Part shown: positions 23,941-34,442 of the stretch, piece after piece
Numbering within the stretch: the first letter of the stretch is position 1
Layout of the letters: each line of letters begins with the position of its first letter
Assembly (NCBI GenBank): GCA_036927565.1
Contig: JAYESD010000003.1
Location: forward strand, 187,073,499 to 187,137,498
Origin: Tuctoria greenei
Taxonomy: Eukaryota; Streptophyta; Magnoliopsida; Poales; Poaceae
Length of the DNA stretch: 64,000 nucleotides
Direction: 5' to 3'
Made by a program: the position numbers and the translations under genes
The notes under the pieces: generated by a model
What the model saw: the letters and a program-made list of their open reading frames with translations, nothing else
The model's database searches: none
What the model was told of the DNA's origin: nothing

Positions 23941-25365
23941 GCTCCTGTCAAGTTAATCCCTTCACAGCAAGTTGTTGTAGATGCAAGTAACACTCGAGAC
24001 TCATCATTTGGATTGTTAAAAGCTTCAATTGAAGACTGACGATACTTCCGGTCCATTTGAGGGCTTGTTTGGATAGGAGTGGATCCACTTCAATATAAGT
24101 GCTTTAAGGTGGATTGAGGAGAAAATTAGTTCATTCTTCACTTCAATCCACTTCAATCCAATTAGATTGAGTACACCCAAACAAGCCCTGCAAGATTTCT
24201 TTCTCTCCTCTCCATTTTGAAAACTTACAAAGATGCTACTTTATCAGTTCTAATGGCTGAATATATTTACTACAAATCAGTATCATCTCTCTTAGTTCTT
24301 TACACAAGCGACGAAGCGTACAACTTCAATCACAAATCTTGTTTTTACCATTTTCATAGGAATTTGACCTTAATCTTTCAACCATAGATTTATCAATAAT
24401 TGAATCTTCTTCATCAGACATGTTAATGGCAGTTACAAGTGAAGGGTGGTTGAAGCTAACGAAATCTCAATGGGACTGAAGACAAAGAGATGCTGCATAT
24501 GAGTGACAATGTCCAGGTTAGACAGCATGAAACTATGATGACAGCCTTCAACAACATGAAAAGTGATGCCAAGGTTATGCTTGCATCAACCAAGACATGT
24601 TGTGAGGGTATAAAACTTGTTGGGACAAGCATAACCTTGGCCAAAATCAGAAATCACGCCACCGTAGATTACTCTGAAGCTGCCATGGATTACTCTGAAG
24701 TTTACCGAGCACGCACGGAGAAAACTTCAGAGTAATCCATGGCGGCTTCAGAGTAATCCACGGTGGCATGATTTTTGATTTTGGCCAAGGTTATGCTTGC
24801 CTCAACAAGTGTTATACCCTCACAACATGCCTTGGTTGATGCAAGCATAACATTGGCATCACTTTTTATGTTGTTGAAGGTTGTCATCATAGCTTCACGC
24901 TGTTTAACTTGGACATTGCCACTCATATGCAGGATCTCTTTATCTTCAGTTCGATTCAGATTTCGTTAGCTTCGACACATCCTTCACTTATAACTGCTAT
25001 TAATATGTGTGATAAGGAAGCTTCACTTATTTGATAAATCTATGCTTGAAAGATTAAGATTAAATCTCTATGAAAGTGTAAAAACAAGATTTGTGATTGA
25101 AGTTGTTCGCTTACTCGCTTGTGTGAAGCACTAAGAAAGTAGATATTGATTTCTAGTCAATATATTTAGGCATTAAAACTGAGATATGAGCATCTTCCTA
25201 AGTTTTCAAATGAACAGGAGGGAAAGAAATCGTTCAAATGGATGGGAAAATCCTTCCAAGGATCGTCAGGCTTCAAATGGATGCTTTCAACAATTCAAAT
25301 GATGAGCCACGGGTATTACTTGCATCTACAAGAGCTTGCTGTGAAAGGATTAGCTTGATAGGAGC
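23941..25365. repeat. Long inverted repeat (arms about 640 bp) at the 3' side of the CACTA transposase
   Basis: The left arm 23941-24703 (including a 128-bp inserted MITE) and right arm 24722-25365 are reverse complements with moderate divergence, separated by 18 bp (24704-24721). Examples: CCATGGATTACTCTGAAGTTT at 24683-24703 against AAACTTCAGAGTAATCCATGG at 24722-24742, and GCTCCTGTCAAGTTAATCCC (23941) against the complement of 25346-25365. Within each arm a motif translating to IPSQ-x3-VDAS recurs inverted, so the structure is a palindrome of palindromes. A single-orientation copy of part of the arm lies at 28155-28520. Transcription through it would give a long hairpin RNA. Confidence 0.85.
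24061..24188. mobile_element. MITE-like insertion, 128 bp, in the left arm of the inverted repeat
   Basis: Perfect 12-bp terminal inverted repeats GGGCTTGTTTGG / CCAAACAAGCCC bound a non-coding AT-rich core. Comparison with the right arm, where the corresponding sequence is uninterrupted (25205-25240), shows it is an insertion that postdates the duplication. The TIR resembles grass MITEs with GGGCYTGTTTGG ends. I cannot fix the target duplication and therefore the superfamily. Confidence 0.75.
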
Positions 25366-25369
25366 TTAG

Positions 25370-25752
25370 CAGCATCACAGGCGGTTCTTAAACAACAACC
25401 GCCCGTGGAAATCATGTATTTTCTCAGACGTTGGTTAATTAAAAACTACCTATGATGTTAGCTACATCACATGCGGTTCTTAATTAATAACCGCCTGAGA
25501 AAATACATAATTTCCACGGGCGGTTGTTATTTAAGAACCACCTGTGATGTAGCTAACATCATATGCGGCTCTTAATTAACCAACGACTAAGAAAATACAT
25601 GATTTCCACGGGCGGTTGTTGTTTAAGAACCGCCTGTGATGTTCTGTCATCACAGACGGTTATTGTATCATTCGCCATCACAGTCGCATTTCTTTACGAA
25701 CCGCGTGTGTTTGAAAAATTCAGGCATCTGTGAAAATGCTTTTATAGTAGTG
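25370..25752 (-). repeat. CACTA subterminal palindromic repeats and terminal inverted repeat
   Basis: Six or more GGCGGTT / AACCGCC units alternate in both orientations, often as GGCGGTTCTTAA-N-TTAAGAACCGCC, ending with CACTACTATAAAA (minus strand) at 25740-25752. The subterminal unit is the same type as in the central block 5016-6863. Confidence 0.8.
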
Positions 25753-26575
25753 ACGATGGATCCGGCGGCGAGCATCGTGACGCGATGCAGCACAACGCGG
25801 CAGTGACGGCGAACAGCACGGAGTCGAAGGACGACGGCCGGCAGCTACGCATCGCAACCGGCGGCAGCGGCCAGCGACGACCGGCAACGACGCGACGCAA
25901 GGCAGCGGCTGGCGGCGACGCGACGCAAGGTAATGGCAGGCGGCGACGACGAATCGGCCGGTGGCGGCGACGAAGCGGCGACGGCGGCAGTGGCGCCACA
26001 GATCCTGTTAGATTTTTTGCTATTTTATAATTGTTAATTCGTAATTGTAGGGTTATGTTAATTGTAAAATAATCAAACAAAAAATTTACAATTGATTAAC
26101 ATATAAAATTAAGGATAATGGTTAATTACAAAAATTACTGATTAATGATTGTAATTAGCTCTTAATTAACCAATGTTTAATTTTTTCCTTAAATTTCGAC
26201 AACCCCTTAAAATTTCATGCGCGAGCGGGCGCCCTAGAACGACGTGCGCGAGCGAGGGCCCATAGTCTTGCGGGGCTGATTTGCTCGGCCTGTCGAGGTT
26301 GTGCTCGGCCAGCTGCCCAACGCGGCGGCTCCACGCGCCGAGGCCGTCAGCACGCGTCGAAGCTCTGGAAGGCCGGAAGCGTTCGCCGCGTCCACGTGCG
26401 CCACGACCGCAGACACGTGCCATACTCGCGTGCCGCGCGCCTCGCGGCATTAAACCCCGGCCGCCGTCACCTCCAAAGCTCGGTGCACGTCCCGCAGTTT
26501 CTGCCTAGAGCCTCACTTCACTAATCAAGCAGTTCAGAGCTAGCAAGAGAGGCGAGGAGGTCGTAGGAGAGTAAG
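25753..26575 (+). promoter_or_regulatory. Upstream region of OEP16-2 with two G-boxes
   Basis: GC-rich sequence (25753-26000, CGG/CGA repeats of unknown origin) and an AT-rich stretch (26005-26200) precede a GC-rich proximal region. CACGTG occurs at 26393-26398 and 26414-26419, with further ACGTG/ACGT cores at about 26242 and 26485. G-box/ABRE motifs fit what is known of the Arabidopsis OEP16-S (OEP16-2) gene, which is expressed in seed and pollen and ABA-linked. No strong TATA box is visible; TTAAA near 26450 is a weak candidate. The CACTA element ends 824 bp before the ATG. Confidence 0.45.
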
Positions 26576-27567
26576 ATGGCGAACAGGTTGGACACGCGGA
26601 CGCTCAAGGACGAAGTGGCCAGCATGGACAAGCGCTGCTTGCTGGACCTGGGCCACCCGCTCCTCAACCGCATCGCCGACAGCTTCATCCGCGCCGCCGG
26701 CGTCGGGGCGGCACGGGCCGTCACCAGGGAGGCCTACTTCGTTACCGTCGACGGTAACCTTACTGCTGCCACCGCATGTCGTCTGGCTGTGCTACTACTG
26801 AGTGATGCTCAGTTGCTCACTGCTTCACAATTTGCAGGGCTCTCAGGGGACTCGTCGGCCGGGCTGGACCCCAACGTTCCCAAGAGGAACCATTTCTCCG
26901 GCATCAGAGGTGCGCATATATAGCCTGAACCTAAAACGAGACAATAGAATCTCCGTTTATTTCTTACCTCTCCATCTCCGCATGGAGCCGGAGCTAACAT
27001 GTTTGATGTTGGTTTTACCGATGCCGCAGCGGAAGATGGCCAGAACTCGCTTGAGGCAGTGGTAAGTGAACAACAAAATATAAACAGGTCAGGAACTAAA
27101 ATCCCTTCCTAGCTATTCTTACTGTCGATTATTCCTCTTTTGCAGGTAAAATCCGCTGGCAAGGAGGCTTTTCAATGGGGTGAGTGCTGCAACAAATTAC
27201 TTAGGGAATAGCAATGTTTGCACCTCTGCCCTTGAACAATGGATCTCAAGTGCACAACTCTGTTATTTCCTGACAGGATTGGCAGCCGGGGTTCACTCTG
27301 GGATAACGTACGGCCTAAGGGAGGCTAGAGGATGCCATGACTGGGTTTGTGCCATCTCCTAATAGAGTCCTTGTTCTAAGTTGTCAACTAACTTCTGATT
27401 TGGTGCATCTCTTCCTGCAGAAGAACAGCGCGATTGCTGGTGCCATTGCGGGAGTGGCGGTGGCGCTTACTGGGGACGCTGGTGTGCACTCCGACAAGAT
27501 CGTCCATTTTGCCATCACGGGCGCTGCCCTCTCCAGTGCTGCTACCCTGCTCTCCGGCGTGTTCTGA
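26576..27567 (+). CDS. OEP16-2: Outer envelope pore protein 16-2-like (PRAT family), six exons, apparently intact host gene
   Basis: Exons 26576-26753, 26838-26909, 27030-27061, 27146-27179, 27277-27344 and 27421-27567 all have GT-AG borders, stay in phase, and give 176 codons ending in TGA. The protein contains FDLGHPLLN-like LLDLGHPLLNRIADSFIRAA, REAYFVTVDG, the hydrophilic loop, GKEAFQWGLAAGVHSGITYG, REARGCHDW and a C-terminal glycine/alanine-rich membrane helix ending LLSGVF. These match the order and length (about 178 aa) of Arabidopsis OEP16-2, a Tim17/Tim22/Tim23-type channel protein of the plastid outer envelope implicated in amino-acid passage. Four membrane helices are expected. The ATG is preceded by a GA-rich leader. 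It is the only clear host gene in the window. The start is chosen by family alignment from memory of its conserved blocks. Confidence 0.88.
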
Positions 27568-27722
27568 GTACTGGGATAGACACGGGGTGTTGTCCGGTTA
27601 GCTTCTAGGGTTCAGCATAAAAGTTGCATTCCAGCTTCATTCAACTATGGAATGTATTCCCACAGCCGTGTATTGCTCTTCACCTCTAGCTTCTTCATGT
27701 TCGGCACTACGCAGTTCCTTCC

Positions 27723-27756
27723 AGTGTAGTGTAGTGTAGTGTAGTGTAGTGTAGTG
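27723..27756 (+). repeat. (GTAGT)n microsatellite in the 3' flank of OEP16-2
   Basis: About six GTAGT units, 155 bp after the stop codon, probably within the 3' untranslated region. Confidence 0.9.
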
Positions 27757-28131
27757 GTTGTGGTTGCTCGTTTGTGTGTTCCCAGGACACTTCGAATTAT
27801 CTTCGTAAATTTTGCCTGGAAATTACGCCTGCGGCCTTGTCAATATTGTTAGCCTTATCTTCATGCTAGCAATGCGCTACGTGCTTGCAACCGTCTCTTT
27901 GCTTGACTATCTATCCCAGGACCCGAACTAAAATATTACGTTTCCGAGTTCGAATCGAGTTGGAATCGTCTATATATGCAGGGCTGTAAAAGACGGGTTA
28001 TGATTTATGGACTAACAATTAGCGCTTAAGGAGCGTAGAGAATATTTAGGCAAAAAAGTACGAAACATAGTTCCAAGCAAAACCCGGAAACTAACAGGCT
28101 AATGAACAAAACAGACAAGCTGATATTGCAC
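27757..28131. other. Gene 3' flank without recognisable features
   Basis: I see no ORF, element end or RNA gene. Confidence 0.5.
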
Positions 28132-29039
28132 AACTACTACAAAATCACTTATTACATGCAAATAACACTATCATTTGGATTGTTAAAGATTTTGGAAGGA
28201 TTTTTCCATACATTTGAAGGATTTCTTTTCCTTCTCTCTATTTGAAAAACTTACAAAAATGCTCTTTTATCAGTTTTAACGGCTGAATATATTGACTAAA
28301 AATCATCAGTTTAATGGTTGAATATATTGACTAAAAATCATCAGTTTTAATAGCTGGATATATTGACTAAAAATCAGTACTTTCTCTCTTAGTGCTTTAT
28401 CCAAACGATGAAGCGAATAACTTCAATCACAAATCTTATTTTTACCCTTTTATAGGGATTTAAACTTAATCTTTCAAACATAAATTTATCAATAAGTAAA
28501 ACTTTCTCATTTTAATAAAGAATATTAATTAAGTCAACATGAAAATCTTTTCAGACAGTTGGTTCTGAATAACTGCTTGATAGAAGTCCTCTTCTCATGC
28601 AGTTAGTAATAAATAATTGTCTAACATAAAAACGTCTTCGACGATTGTTACTTAATAACCGTCTGAGAGAAATCCTCTGCGCAAGTGGTTTTTCATTAGG
28701 ACTCGTCTGAGAAGATAGACGTCTATATAACAGCGCTCGACCTCCTTCAAAACCTAACCTCGACGAAATACTTAGACACTGTTAGGCTGCTAAAATTTCG
28801 TTTGCCGTTAAGTGTTCGCCGCCCTCGACGCCGAGCTTCGCCGTCGTCGCCGAGATTCGATCTCACCGACGAGCTTCACCCTCGCCGCTTCCTTTCCTTC
28901 CTTCCAGGTATGCCGAGCTTTGCCTTCACCGTCGCCGCCGAGCTTCGACCTTGCCGTCAGGTACGCTGCCGCTTCCTTCCCTCCTCCTTTCCCGTGTCGC
29001 CTCCCTCCTTCGCTCTCGCTGCCGACTGAGTCATGTCCT

Positions 29040-29522
29040 CGCCGTTGCCGCACTCTAGATTTTCTTATCGGTCTTTGATACAAGCAATATGCATGCCTAA
29101 TGCTTTGGTCAATCACCTCAAACTCTAGAATGGAACTTGGTCAATCATCTTCGTCAGTCGCGTCAAACTCTAAAATGTCTTGAGTTGTCTTGGTCAGTCG
29201 CCGCAAAGAACCATACAATGCAACTTGAAATACAATATGAAGATGGAAGAATTATCAGACCAACTTTGTTTCCTTGTTGATTTAAGACTTGTCATATCAA
29301 TATGCTCATGCACAATTCCTTACTGACAAATATATAGTTAATTAATTGTGATGCCTCATTTAATATCTACTATGACAATATTTCTCCTATATATTAGTAT
29401 TCTGCCTCTTCTTCTCATGGTTTATGCTATATAAGTGGGACATATTTCTCCGATGTGTTAGAGCATTTATTTTTGTAGCTTTCATTGAAGTGGAACATAT
29501 TTTTTGTCTTATTAGTTCTAGA
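29040..29522 (+). other. Intron-like AT-rich interval of the second CACTA copy
   Basis: No coding signal. It separates the GC-rich leader from the first coding exon and corresponds to 3680-4690 in the left copy. Confidence 0.4.
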
Positions 29523-31230
29523 ATGGAAAGCTCTAAGAAGACTGTTGCTGGTAGTAACAATGAAGAAGGTAGGCAATATGGAGTTTAGTGACTCCAGCAG
29601 TTCATGCTCCTTTAACAGTCCATCGGATTTTTTTCTAAATATAATAATTAAAAAGATTTCAGAGGATCTGGATCCGGAGTATGATCCTGCCGACGAGGTA
29701 TGTACCATGAATCTTAGCTCAAGCAGTTCAAGTTAATGTTGGTTGTTAAGTATATGAAGTCTTATAGTTCTTTTCTACCTAGCTTAATCGCGAAGACAAC
29801 GAGATGACTTCAGCTCCTAAAACTGCAGAAGGTTCTACAATGGTTGAATCCTCAAATTCACTCAAGAGAAAACGAGGGCAACAAGGTCCCAATAAGGGTC
29901 CATTGAACTGCATCATATACATAACAAGTGTCGGTCCAGGTGGGCTTCTCCAAGGACCATTGGACTCAGTTACTAAGTACCGAAATGCATGCGGTTGTCT
30001 TGTTAGAGAGATCGTGCCGATCACAACCGAGAACTGGAGAAAATTACCTGATAAGAAAGAATGAGTTGTGGGAAAGGATAAATAAACAATTCAAGTTCCT
30101 AAAAAACACAGAAGAAGCTGTAAAGAAAGAACCATTGGTCTCTTGCGGTAAGAAGTGTTGTGGCTGGAAGAGTGAAATGAATGCTTATGTTAAGGTCGAT
30201 AATGTCCCTAACCCGAAGAAGATGGGAAAAATCACACAAGCTCAGTGGCAAGAATTTGTTCATGAAAAGACCACACCTGATGCTAAAACCCTAAGTGCAA
30301 CTAGGTCAGAACTTGCCAAGAAGAACAAATACCATCATCGCTTGGGGTCTGCCGGATGTGCCCTCAAAGTTCAGAAATAGAACAAGATATTAGAGAAAAT
30401 TACCATTAATGGCAATTCTCACCCGTTAGAATGCTGCGATGAGAGAACTCAGCTGTAGGTCTTTGTCCGGTCAGGTTTGACCAGCGAGGGCAAACTTGAA
30501 AAGCCCGACTCTGTGAACGAAGTAGAGCAAAAAATGAAAGAAGTAATTGAAAAGCAACAGAAGGGTCTCTTCAAGACGAAGAGGGAGAATGACCAACTTA
30601 CCACAGTCCTCAGAAACCCTGAACACAGTGGACGGATTCGAGCAATCTTTTCTCAGATGTCTTGGAGAGATGGTTTCCCGAAGGATGAAATGACATATGG
30701 AAGACGTGAGAAGTTCAGGAGAACACTTGATGAAATAATTGCTCAAAACGTCAAAGAAAATATACAAGAAATAATAGATCAACTTTGACAATCGGGCCAA
30801 TTAGTGGCACCGAGTACAGCGATGGTTCCTGCGACAAAGGAGCATTTGGTATCTCCAACTGCCTACCCAAGCCGCGTAGGTTCTGTGTCGGGCTCAGGAT
30901 CTTATAAGTTCGTTGTCGATGATATTATTGAGGATAGATATTGTCGTCTTCTTGTCCTGATCAGCAGAGCAGGAAACAAAACCAAACATGTTGCCACTGC
31001 TATAGCAAAGCCTGATCGTGACTTCAACGGCAATTTACTTATGTTGTACTATGTTGCGGTTTAAGTTCTTCGGATTATTGATAATGATTATGAAGATTAT
31101 GAAATAGTCCACATCACACATTTGGGGATCATGACTCTAGGACAGGCTATCAACCAATTAATCCTTTGGCACCGATGCGATATCGTGTTGGACGATGAGC
31201 CGATTTCTAGCCCCGTCGCAACTCAAAATA
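29523..31230 (+). pseudogene. Transposase_24-type CACTA gene, second copy, truncated before the protease
   Basis: An acidic first exon (29523-29697, donor GTATGT) is followed by the exon at 29786-30060 and the Transposase_24 block (about 29930-30380, ITQAQWQEFVHEKTTPDAKT then HHRLGSAG). A Lys/Glu-rich helical segment (30477-30788) and a region with ISRAGNKTKHVATAIAKPD (30804-31064) follow. Frameshift near 30050 and stops at about 30378, 30786 and 31062. The last homologous block ends at about 31226 (VLDDEPISSPVA). Damage differs from the left copy, so the two decayed independently. Confidence 0.7.
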
Positions 31231-31823
31231 TTGTAATCTTGTCTTCTAACCTATGACTTTTTGAGACATCTTCGTGATGAGTTTGATCCTATTCATGCTC
31301 ACCTGCTTGCTCGTCTCACATGTGCCTCTCTGATGGATGTTCTGGTTAGTGTTCGTAATGAGGAGACTCGTCTTCCTGCTGCTAGCTTGTTTATGACGTT
31401 TTAAGTTTTGGCTGCTCGTTTTTTGACCTCTCGACATAGTGCTTCTCCACCAACAATACCTTTTTCAGCCACCCCTCCTTCTGCACCTAGAGGGCGTGCT
31501 AGTCTTCACTCTGACTATTATGGTAAGAATGGGCATGTGAAGGCATATTGTTTTAGGAAAAAGAAGGCTCAGGTCCGTCGTTCTTCACTAGGTGCTGATG
31601 GTGCTAGAGGCTCTCAGGGTAGTTCTGCTAATACAAATGCACAGTTGATTATGCTTCTACGTCACCTCGCTGCCTCTACACTATCAAAAGCTGCTGGTTC
31701 TGTGATCGAGTCTTCTGCACCTTCGGGCTTTGTTATCGCTTCTCATTCTTCCACTTCTTCTCCGGGTACTATCCATGCATTTTTTATTCTGATGCTTCAT
31801 TTCATATAACTCCCTATTGTATC

Positions 31824-32775
31824 TGTCGGTACACTGCATATCGGGTACTTCCGCGTACAAGCTAGAAGAAGCTCCGGACCCGACCTCCCCGCCGAGGCAG
31901 ACTCCGGGGCTGCCTCGTGTCCTCCGGCTTCGGGCCCTTGCTCCCACCGAGTAGGGCTCTAGAGTTGCCACACGTCCTTCGGCTACAGGCCCTTGCTCCC
32001 ATCGAGGAGGGCTCCAGAGCTGCCACGCGTCCTCTGGCTTTGGGCCCTTGCTCCCAACAAGAAGGGATCGGAAGCTGCCACACGTCCTCTGGCTCCAGGC
32101 TCTTGCTCCCACCGAGGAGAGATCCGGAGCTAGCATGTGTCCCACGACGTGCAATGGACCGTGGGCCCCGAAGAGTAAAGGGTGGTGCATCCTGTCGAGT
32201 CGTGCATTGCACGCACGCACCTTCCCCAGGCGCATAAGTGCGGCACACGCTCCTATCAGGTACTGCAATGTCCAGTCACATCGCAGTGAAGGCGCCAAAG
32301 GGCTACCCCACACTACCAAGTGGGTAGCTTACGACGACAAGACGGACGAGACATCTCCTGTCATCATCAACGACTACGATTGGCCACTAGCGTCTGACGC
32401 GACAGGACGACGGGTCTTCAAGCCACGGTCAGAGGTGGCGTATGCAAGAAGTCTTAGATCTTGTATAGGATAAGATCACCCCAGTGCCACCTGTCGGGCC
32501 CTAGACCCCACTTGTAAGCTATCCGATCTTGGACTATAAAAGGACCAAGTAGCCACAAACTCAGACACACACACACACACACTCTCAAGCAATACAAACC
32601 TCACCGTGGAGTAGGGTATTATGCTCCGACAGCTCGAACCACTTAAAACCATCGTCTCACCATAGTTTCCTAAACCGCGCAACCTCACCTGAGACTAAGC
32701 TCCCGCCGATCAAAGAACCTCTGCAGGCTGCTCTCTAAGCAGGTCTGGGGGAAGTGTTGCAAGAATACTTTGACA
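31824..32775 (+). mobile_element. Solo LTR of a gypsy element related to gypsy-A
   Basis: It begins TGTCGGTACA and ends ACTTTGACA, with flanking 5-bp sequences GTATC / ATATC (one mismatch). The 3' third matches the gypsy-A LTR (GGAGTAGGGT, then AAGAACCTCTGC-GGCTGCTC near the end). A TATA box TATAAAAG lies at 32535-32542. With no internal region it is best explained by LTR-LTR recombination. Confidence 0.85.
31909..32140 (+). repeat. Tandem repeat, unit 55 bp, about four copies, inside the solo LTR
   Basis: GCTGCC(A/T)C-type starts fall at 31909, 31964, 32019, 32074 and 32129, an exact 55-bp period. Units hold CTTGCTCCCACCGAG. Copies differ at several sites. The long ORFs on both strands here are by-products of this repeat. 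Confidence 0.85.
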
Positions 32776-34313
32776 ATATCAGTTTGTCTTATATGTGTCG
32801 TTCATCTTGTTCTCTTATTATTTATACTATCGATGGTTCTCCTCTTTCTATTGTTGTATGAGGCACTCTTTTGTTTAACTCCTTTGACATTTCCGATGTT
32901 TTCTATGTTCCTGGTCTAACTATACAACTTATATCTGCTGTCCAATTCGCTGATCATGACTATCGAGTGATTCTTTATTCTAATCTTTGTTATGTTCAGG
33001 ATCATCACACGGGTCGCTTGGTTGTCGTGATTCACATCGTCTTTGAGATCTTGACTGGTTTCGTCTTCCTTCCGCTGCGTCTACCAGTCTTATCGGCTCC
33101 AGTTTGTTGCTTCATCCACACTGTCCTTTGCTCAATGGCACCATCGTCTAGGTCATCTTAGTGACTCGTCTATCGATCTTAGTTCATCATGGTCTTTTAG
33201 GATCGGTTCCAGATTTCGTGTCTTTATCTCAATGTCAGGATTGTCGATTAGAAAAGCATATTCAACTTTCTTATCATTCTAGTAAGTATGTCACAGAGCC
33301 CTTTTAATCTTGTTCATTCAGATGTATGAGATCTTCTCCTTTTGTTTTCAAAGGAGGACATATATATTATATCATTTTTACAGATGACTTTTCTCAACAC
33401 ACATGTGTTTACTTCATGAAATATCGTAATGAGACTTTATCTATCTATAAGAATTTCTTGACTATGATTTGCACTCGGTTTGACACTTCTATATGTATTT
33501 TTCATGCTGATTATGCCGGTGAGTATCCATGTTTTTTGTCAGTTTCTCTCTAAGCAAGATACTCTTGCCCAATTTTCTTGTCCTGACGCTCTTGCTCAGA
33601 ATGGCATTGCTGAGCGCAAACATTATCATCTCCTTGAGACTTCTCGCACTATTCTGCTTGCTTTCTCTGCACTCTCTCATTTTTGGGCCGAGGCTATTTC
33701 TAGTATCACTTATTTGATTAGCATTAAGCCCTCGTATGCCCATCAGGATGAGATTCCTTTTGAGCGTCTTAGCCTCCGTCTTTTTAGTTGTGTGTGTTAT
33801 ATGCTGCATGCACCTCGTGAGCAGACTAACATGATTGCTAAGTCAGTTGAGTGTGTCTTCCTAAGAAACAGTGCTGAGCATAAGGGGTATCACTGCTTGG
33901 ATCTGATTGATCGATAGATGAGGACTTCACGTGATGTTTTTAATGAGACTCGTCCTTTCTATTCTCGTCCTTCTTCAAATACTTCTTCAAGATCTTCTTA
34001 TTTTTCCTGATGCCCCAACTGCTAGTGTGCCTCTTTCACATTCGGCGCCGCTCTCAACAGTGTCTTATTCAGAGCCTTCTCCCCTGATCCCTAACTTCCC
34101 TATAAATCCTCCCGTGATACAGGTCTATACTCAACGAGTTGTTCCTTCTTCAAATGAGTCATGTTCTAATGAGACATCTACTTCACCCGAGTCATCCTCT
34201 TTTACCAACCCATCTCTAGTTGAGCCCGCTTCTCTTGATGTACCTTCTTCTCCTGAGGAATCATTTTCTATGATGATTCTTCTCTTGAGCAGCCTCTTGG
34301 ACGTGGCTATTAG

Positions 34314-34442
34314 AGGATAAATAATGGATTAGATTAACCAAGGCTATCAAGGATACAATATATACGGGCACAAGACTTGTCCCCCAGGAAGCCTATTAGG
34401 ATAAGGACTAAAGTGCCCCTAACCCCCTAATACAGTTTAACA
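34314..34442 (-). repeat. Short copia LTR, reversed
   Basis: On the minus strand TGTTAAACTG starts at 34442 immediately after a purine-rich GCGGGAGG and runs about 129 bp to TTATCCTCTAA. A LTR of this size follows RNase H in the same orientation (34443-35060). The far end lacks a clear CA and meets the forward copia fragment, so it may be truncated. Confidence 0.55.

Larger units (their letters stand above)
1..25752. mobile_element. Decayed CACTA (En/Spm) DNA transposon, left end outside the window, interrupted by copia-1
   Basis: The right terminus reads, on the minus strand, CACTACTATAAAA, a CACTA-type terminal inverted repeat ending at 25752. Just inside it are palindromic repeats built on GGCGGTT...AACCGCC (25370-25690). 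The same repeat type fills 5016-6863. Two gene remnants diverge from that centre: a Transposase_24/Ulp1-type gene going left and a TNP2-type transposase going right. Both are typical CACTA cargo. The Sirevirus-like copia at 7845-20008 is a later insertion. The left terminus is not visible, so I infer a single element from shared repeats and gene content; two head-to-head elements that lost their internal ends are an alternative. The three bases after the right end (acg) would be the target duplication but cannot be checked here. Confidence 0.75.
28132..31240 (+). mobile_element. Internally deleted CACTA relative, reading rightward
   Basis: Sequence homologous to one arm of the 24-kb inverted repeat (28155-28520) is followed by palindromic GGTT/AACC-type repeats (28545-28720), a TATA box (TATATAA, 28724-28730), a CGCCG-rich leader (28800-29030), and the Transposase_24-type gene without its protease end. 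A degenerate CACTA-like end (ACTACTACAAAA, 28133-28144) may be the left terminus. The right side breaks off at about 31240 in copia sequence. It is the mirror image of 1-4990. Confidence 0.65.
31240..34313 (+). pseudogene. Copia fragment: gag end, protease/GAG-pre-integrase and integrase, split by a solo LTR
   Basis: Plus-strand remains in order: gag C-terminus with a damaged zinc knuckle (YYGKNGHVKAYC, first Cys lost, 31517-31552), a Ser-rich linker, a protease-side stretch ending at about 31818, the solo LTR, GAG-pre-integrase (FDISDVFYVPGLTIQLISAV, about 32880-33010), and the integrase core (GGHIYYIIFTDDFSQHT, 33352; NGIAERKHYHLLETSR, 33600). The usual post-integrase tail (SVECVFL...HKGYHC) and a Ser/Pro-rich linker follow. 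Stops and shifts are frequent. Sequence style is that of grass copia elements of Ivana/Hopscotch kind. No reverse transcriptase remains in this orientation. Confidence 0.75.

Noticed and set aside
25785..26030. 81-codon Arg/Gly-rich ORF between the CACTA end and OEP16-2
   Set aside because: GC-rich low complexity without a domain or splice context.
27940..27975. SINE/tRNA B-box-like GAGTTCGAATCGAGT
   Set aside because: No matching A-box, no poly-A tail and no target duplication seen.
28132..28144. Clear CACTA terminal repeat at the left end of the second CACTA copy
   Set aside because: Only an approximate match (ACTACTACAAAA, first C missing); kept as a possible end, not called as a separate terminal repeat.
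31684..32473. Long ORFs on both strands in 31684-32473
   Set aside because: They arise from the 55-bp tandem repeat in the solo LTR; neither has a recognisable domain.
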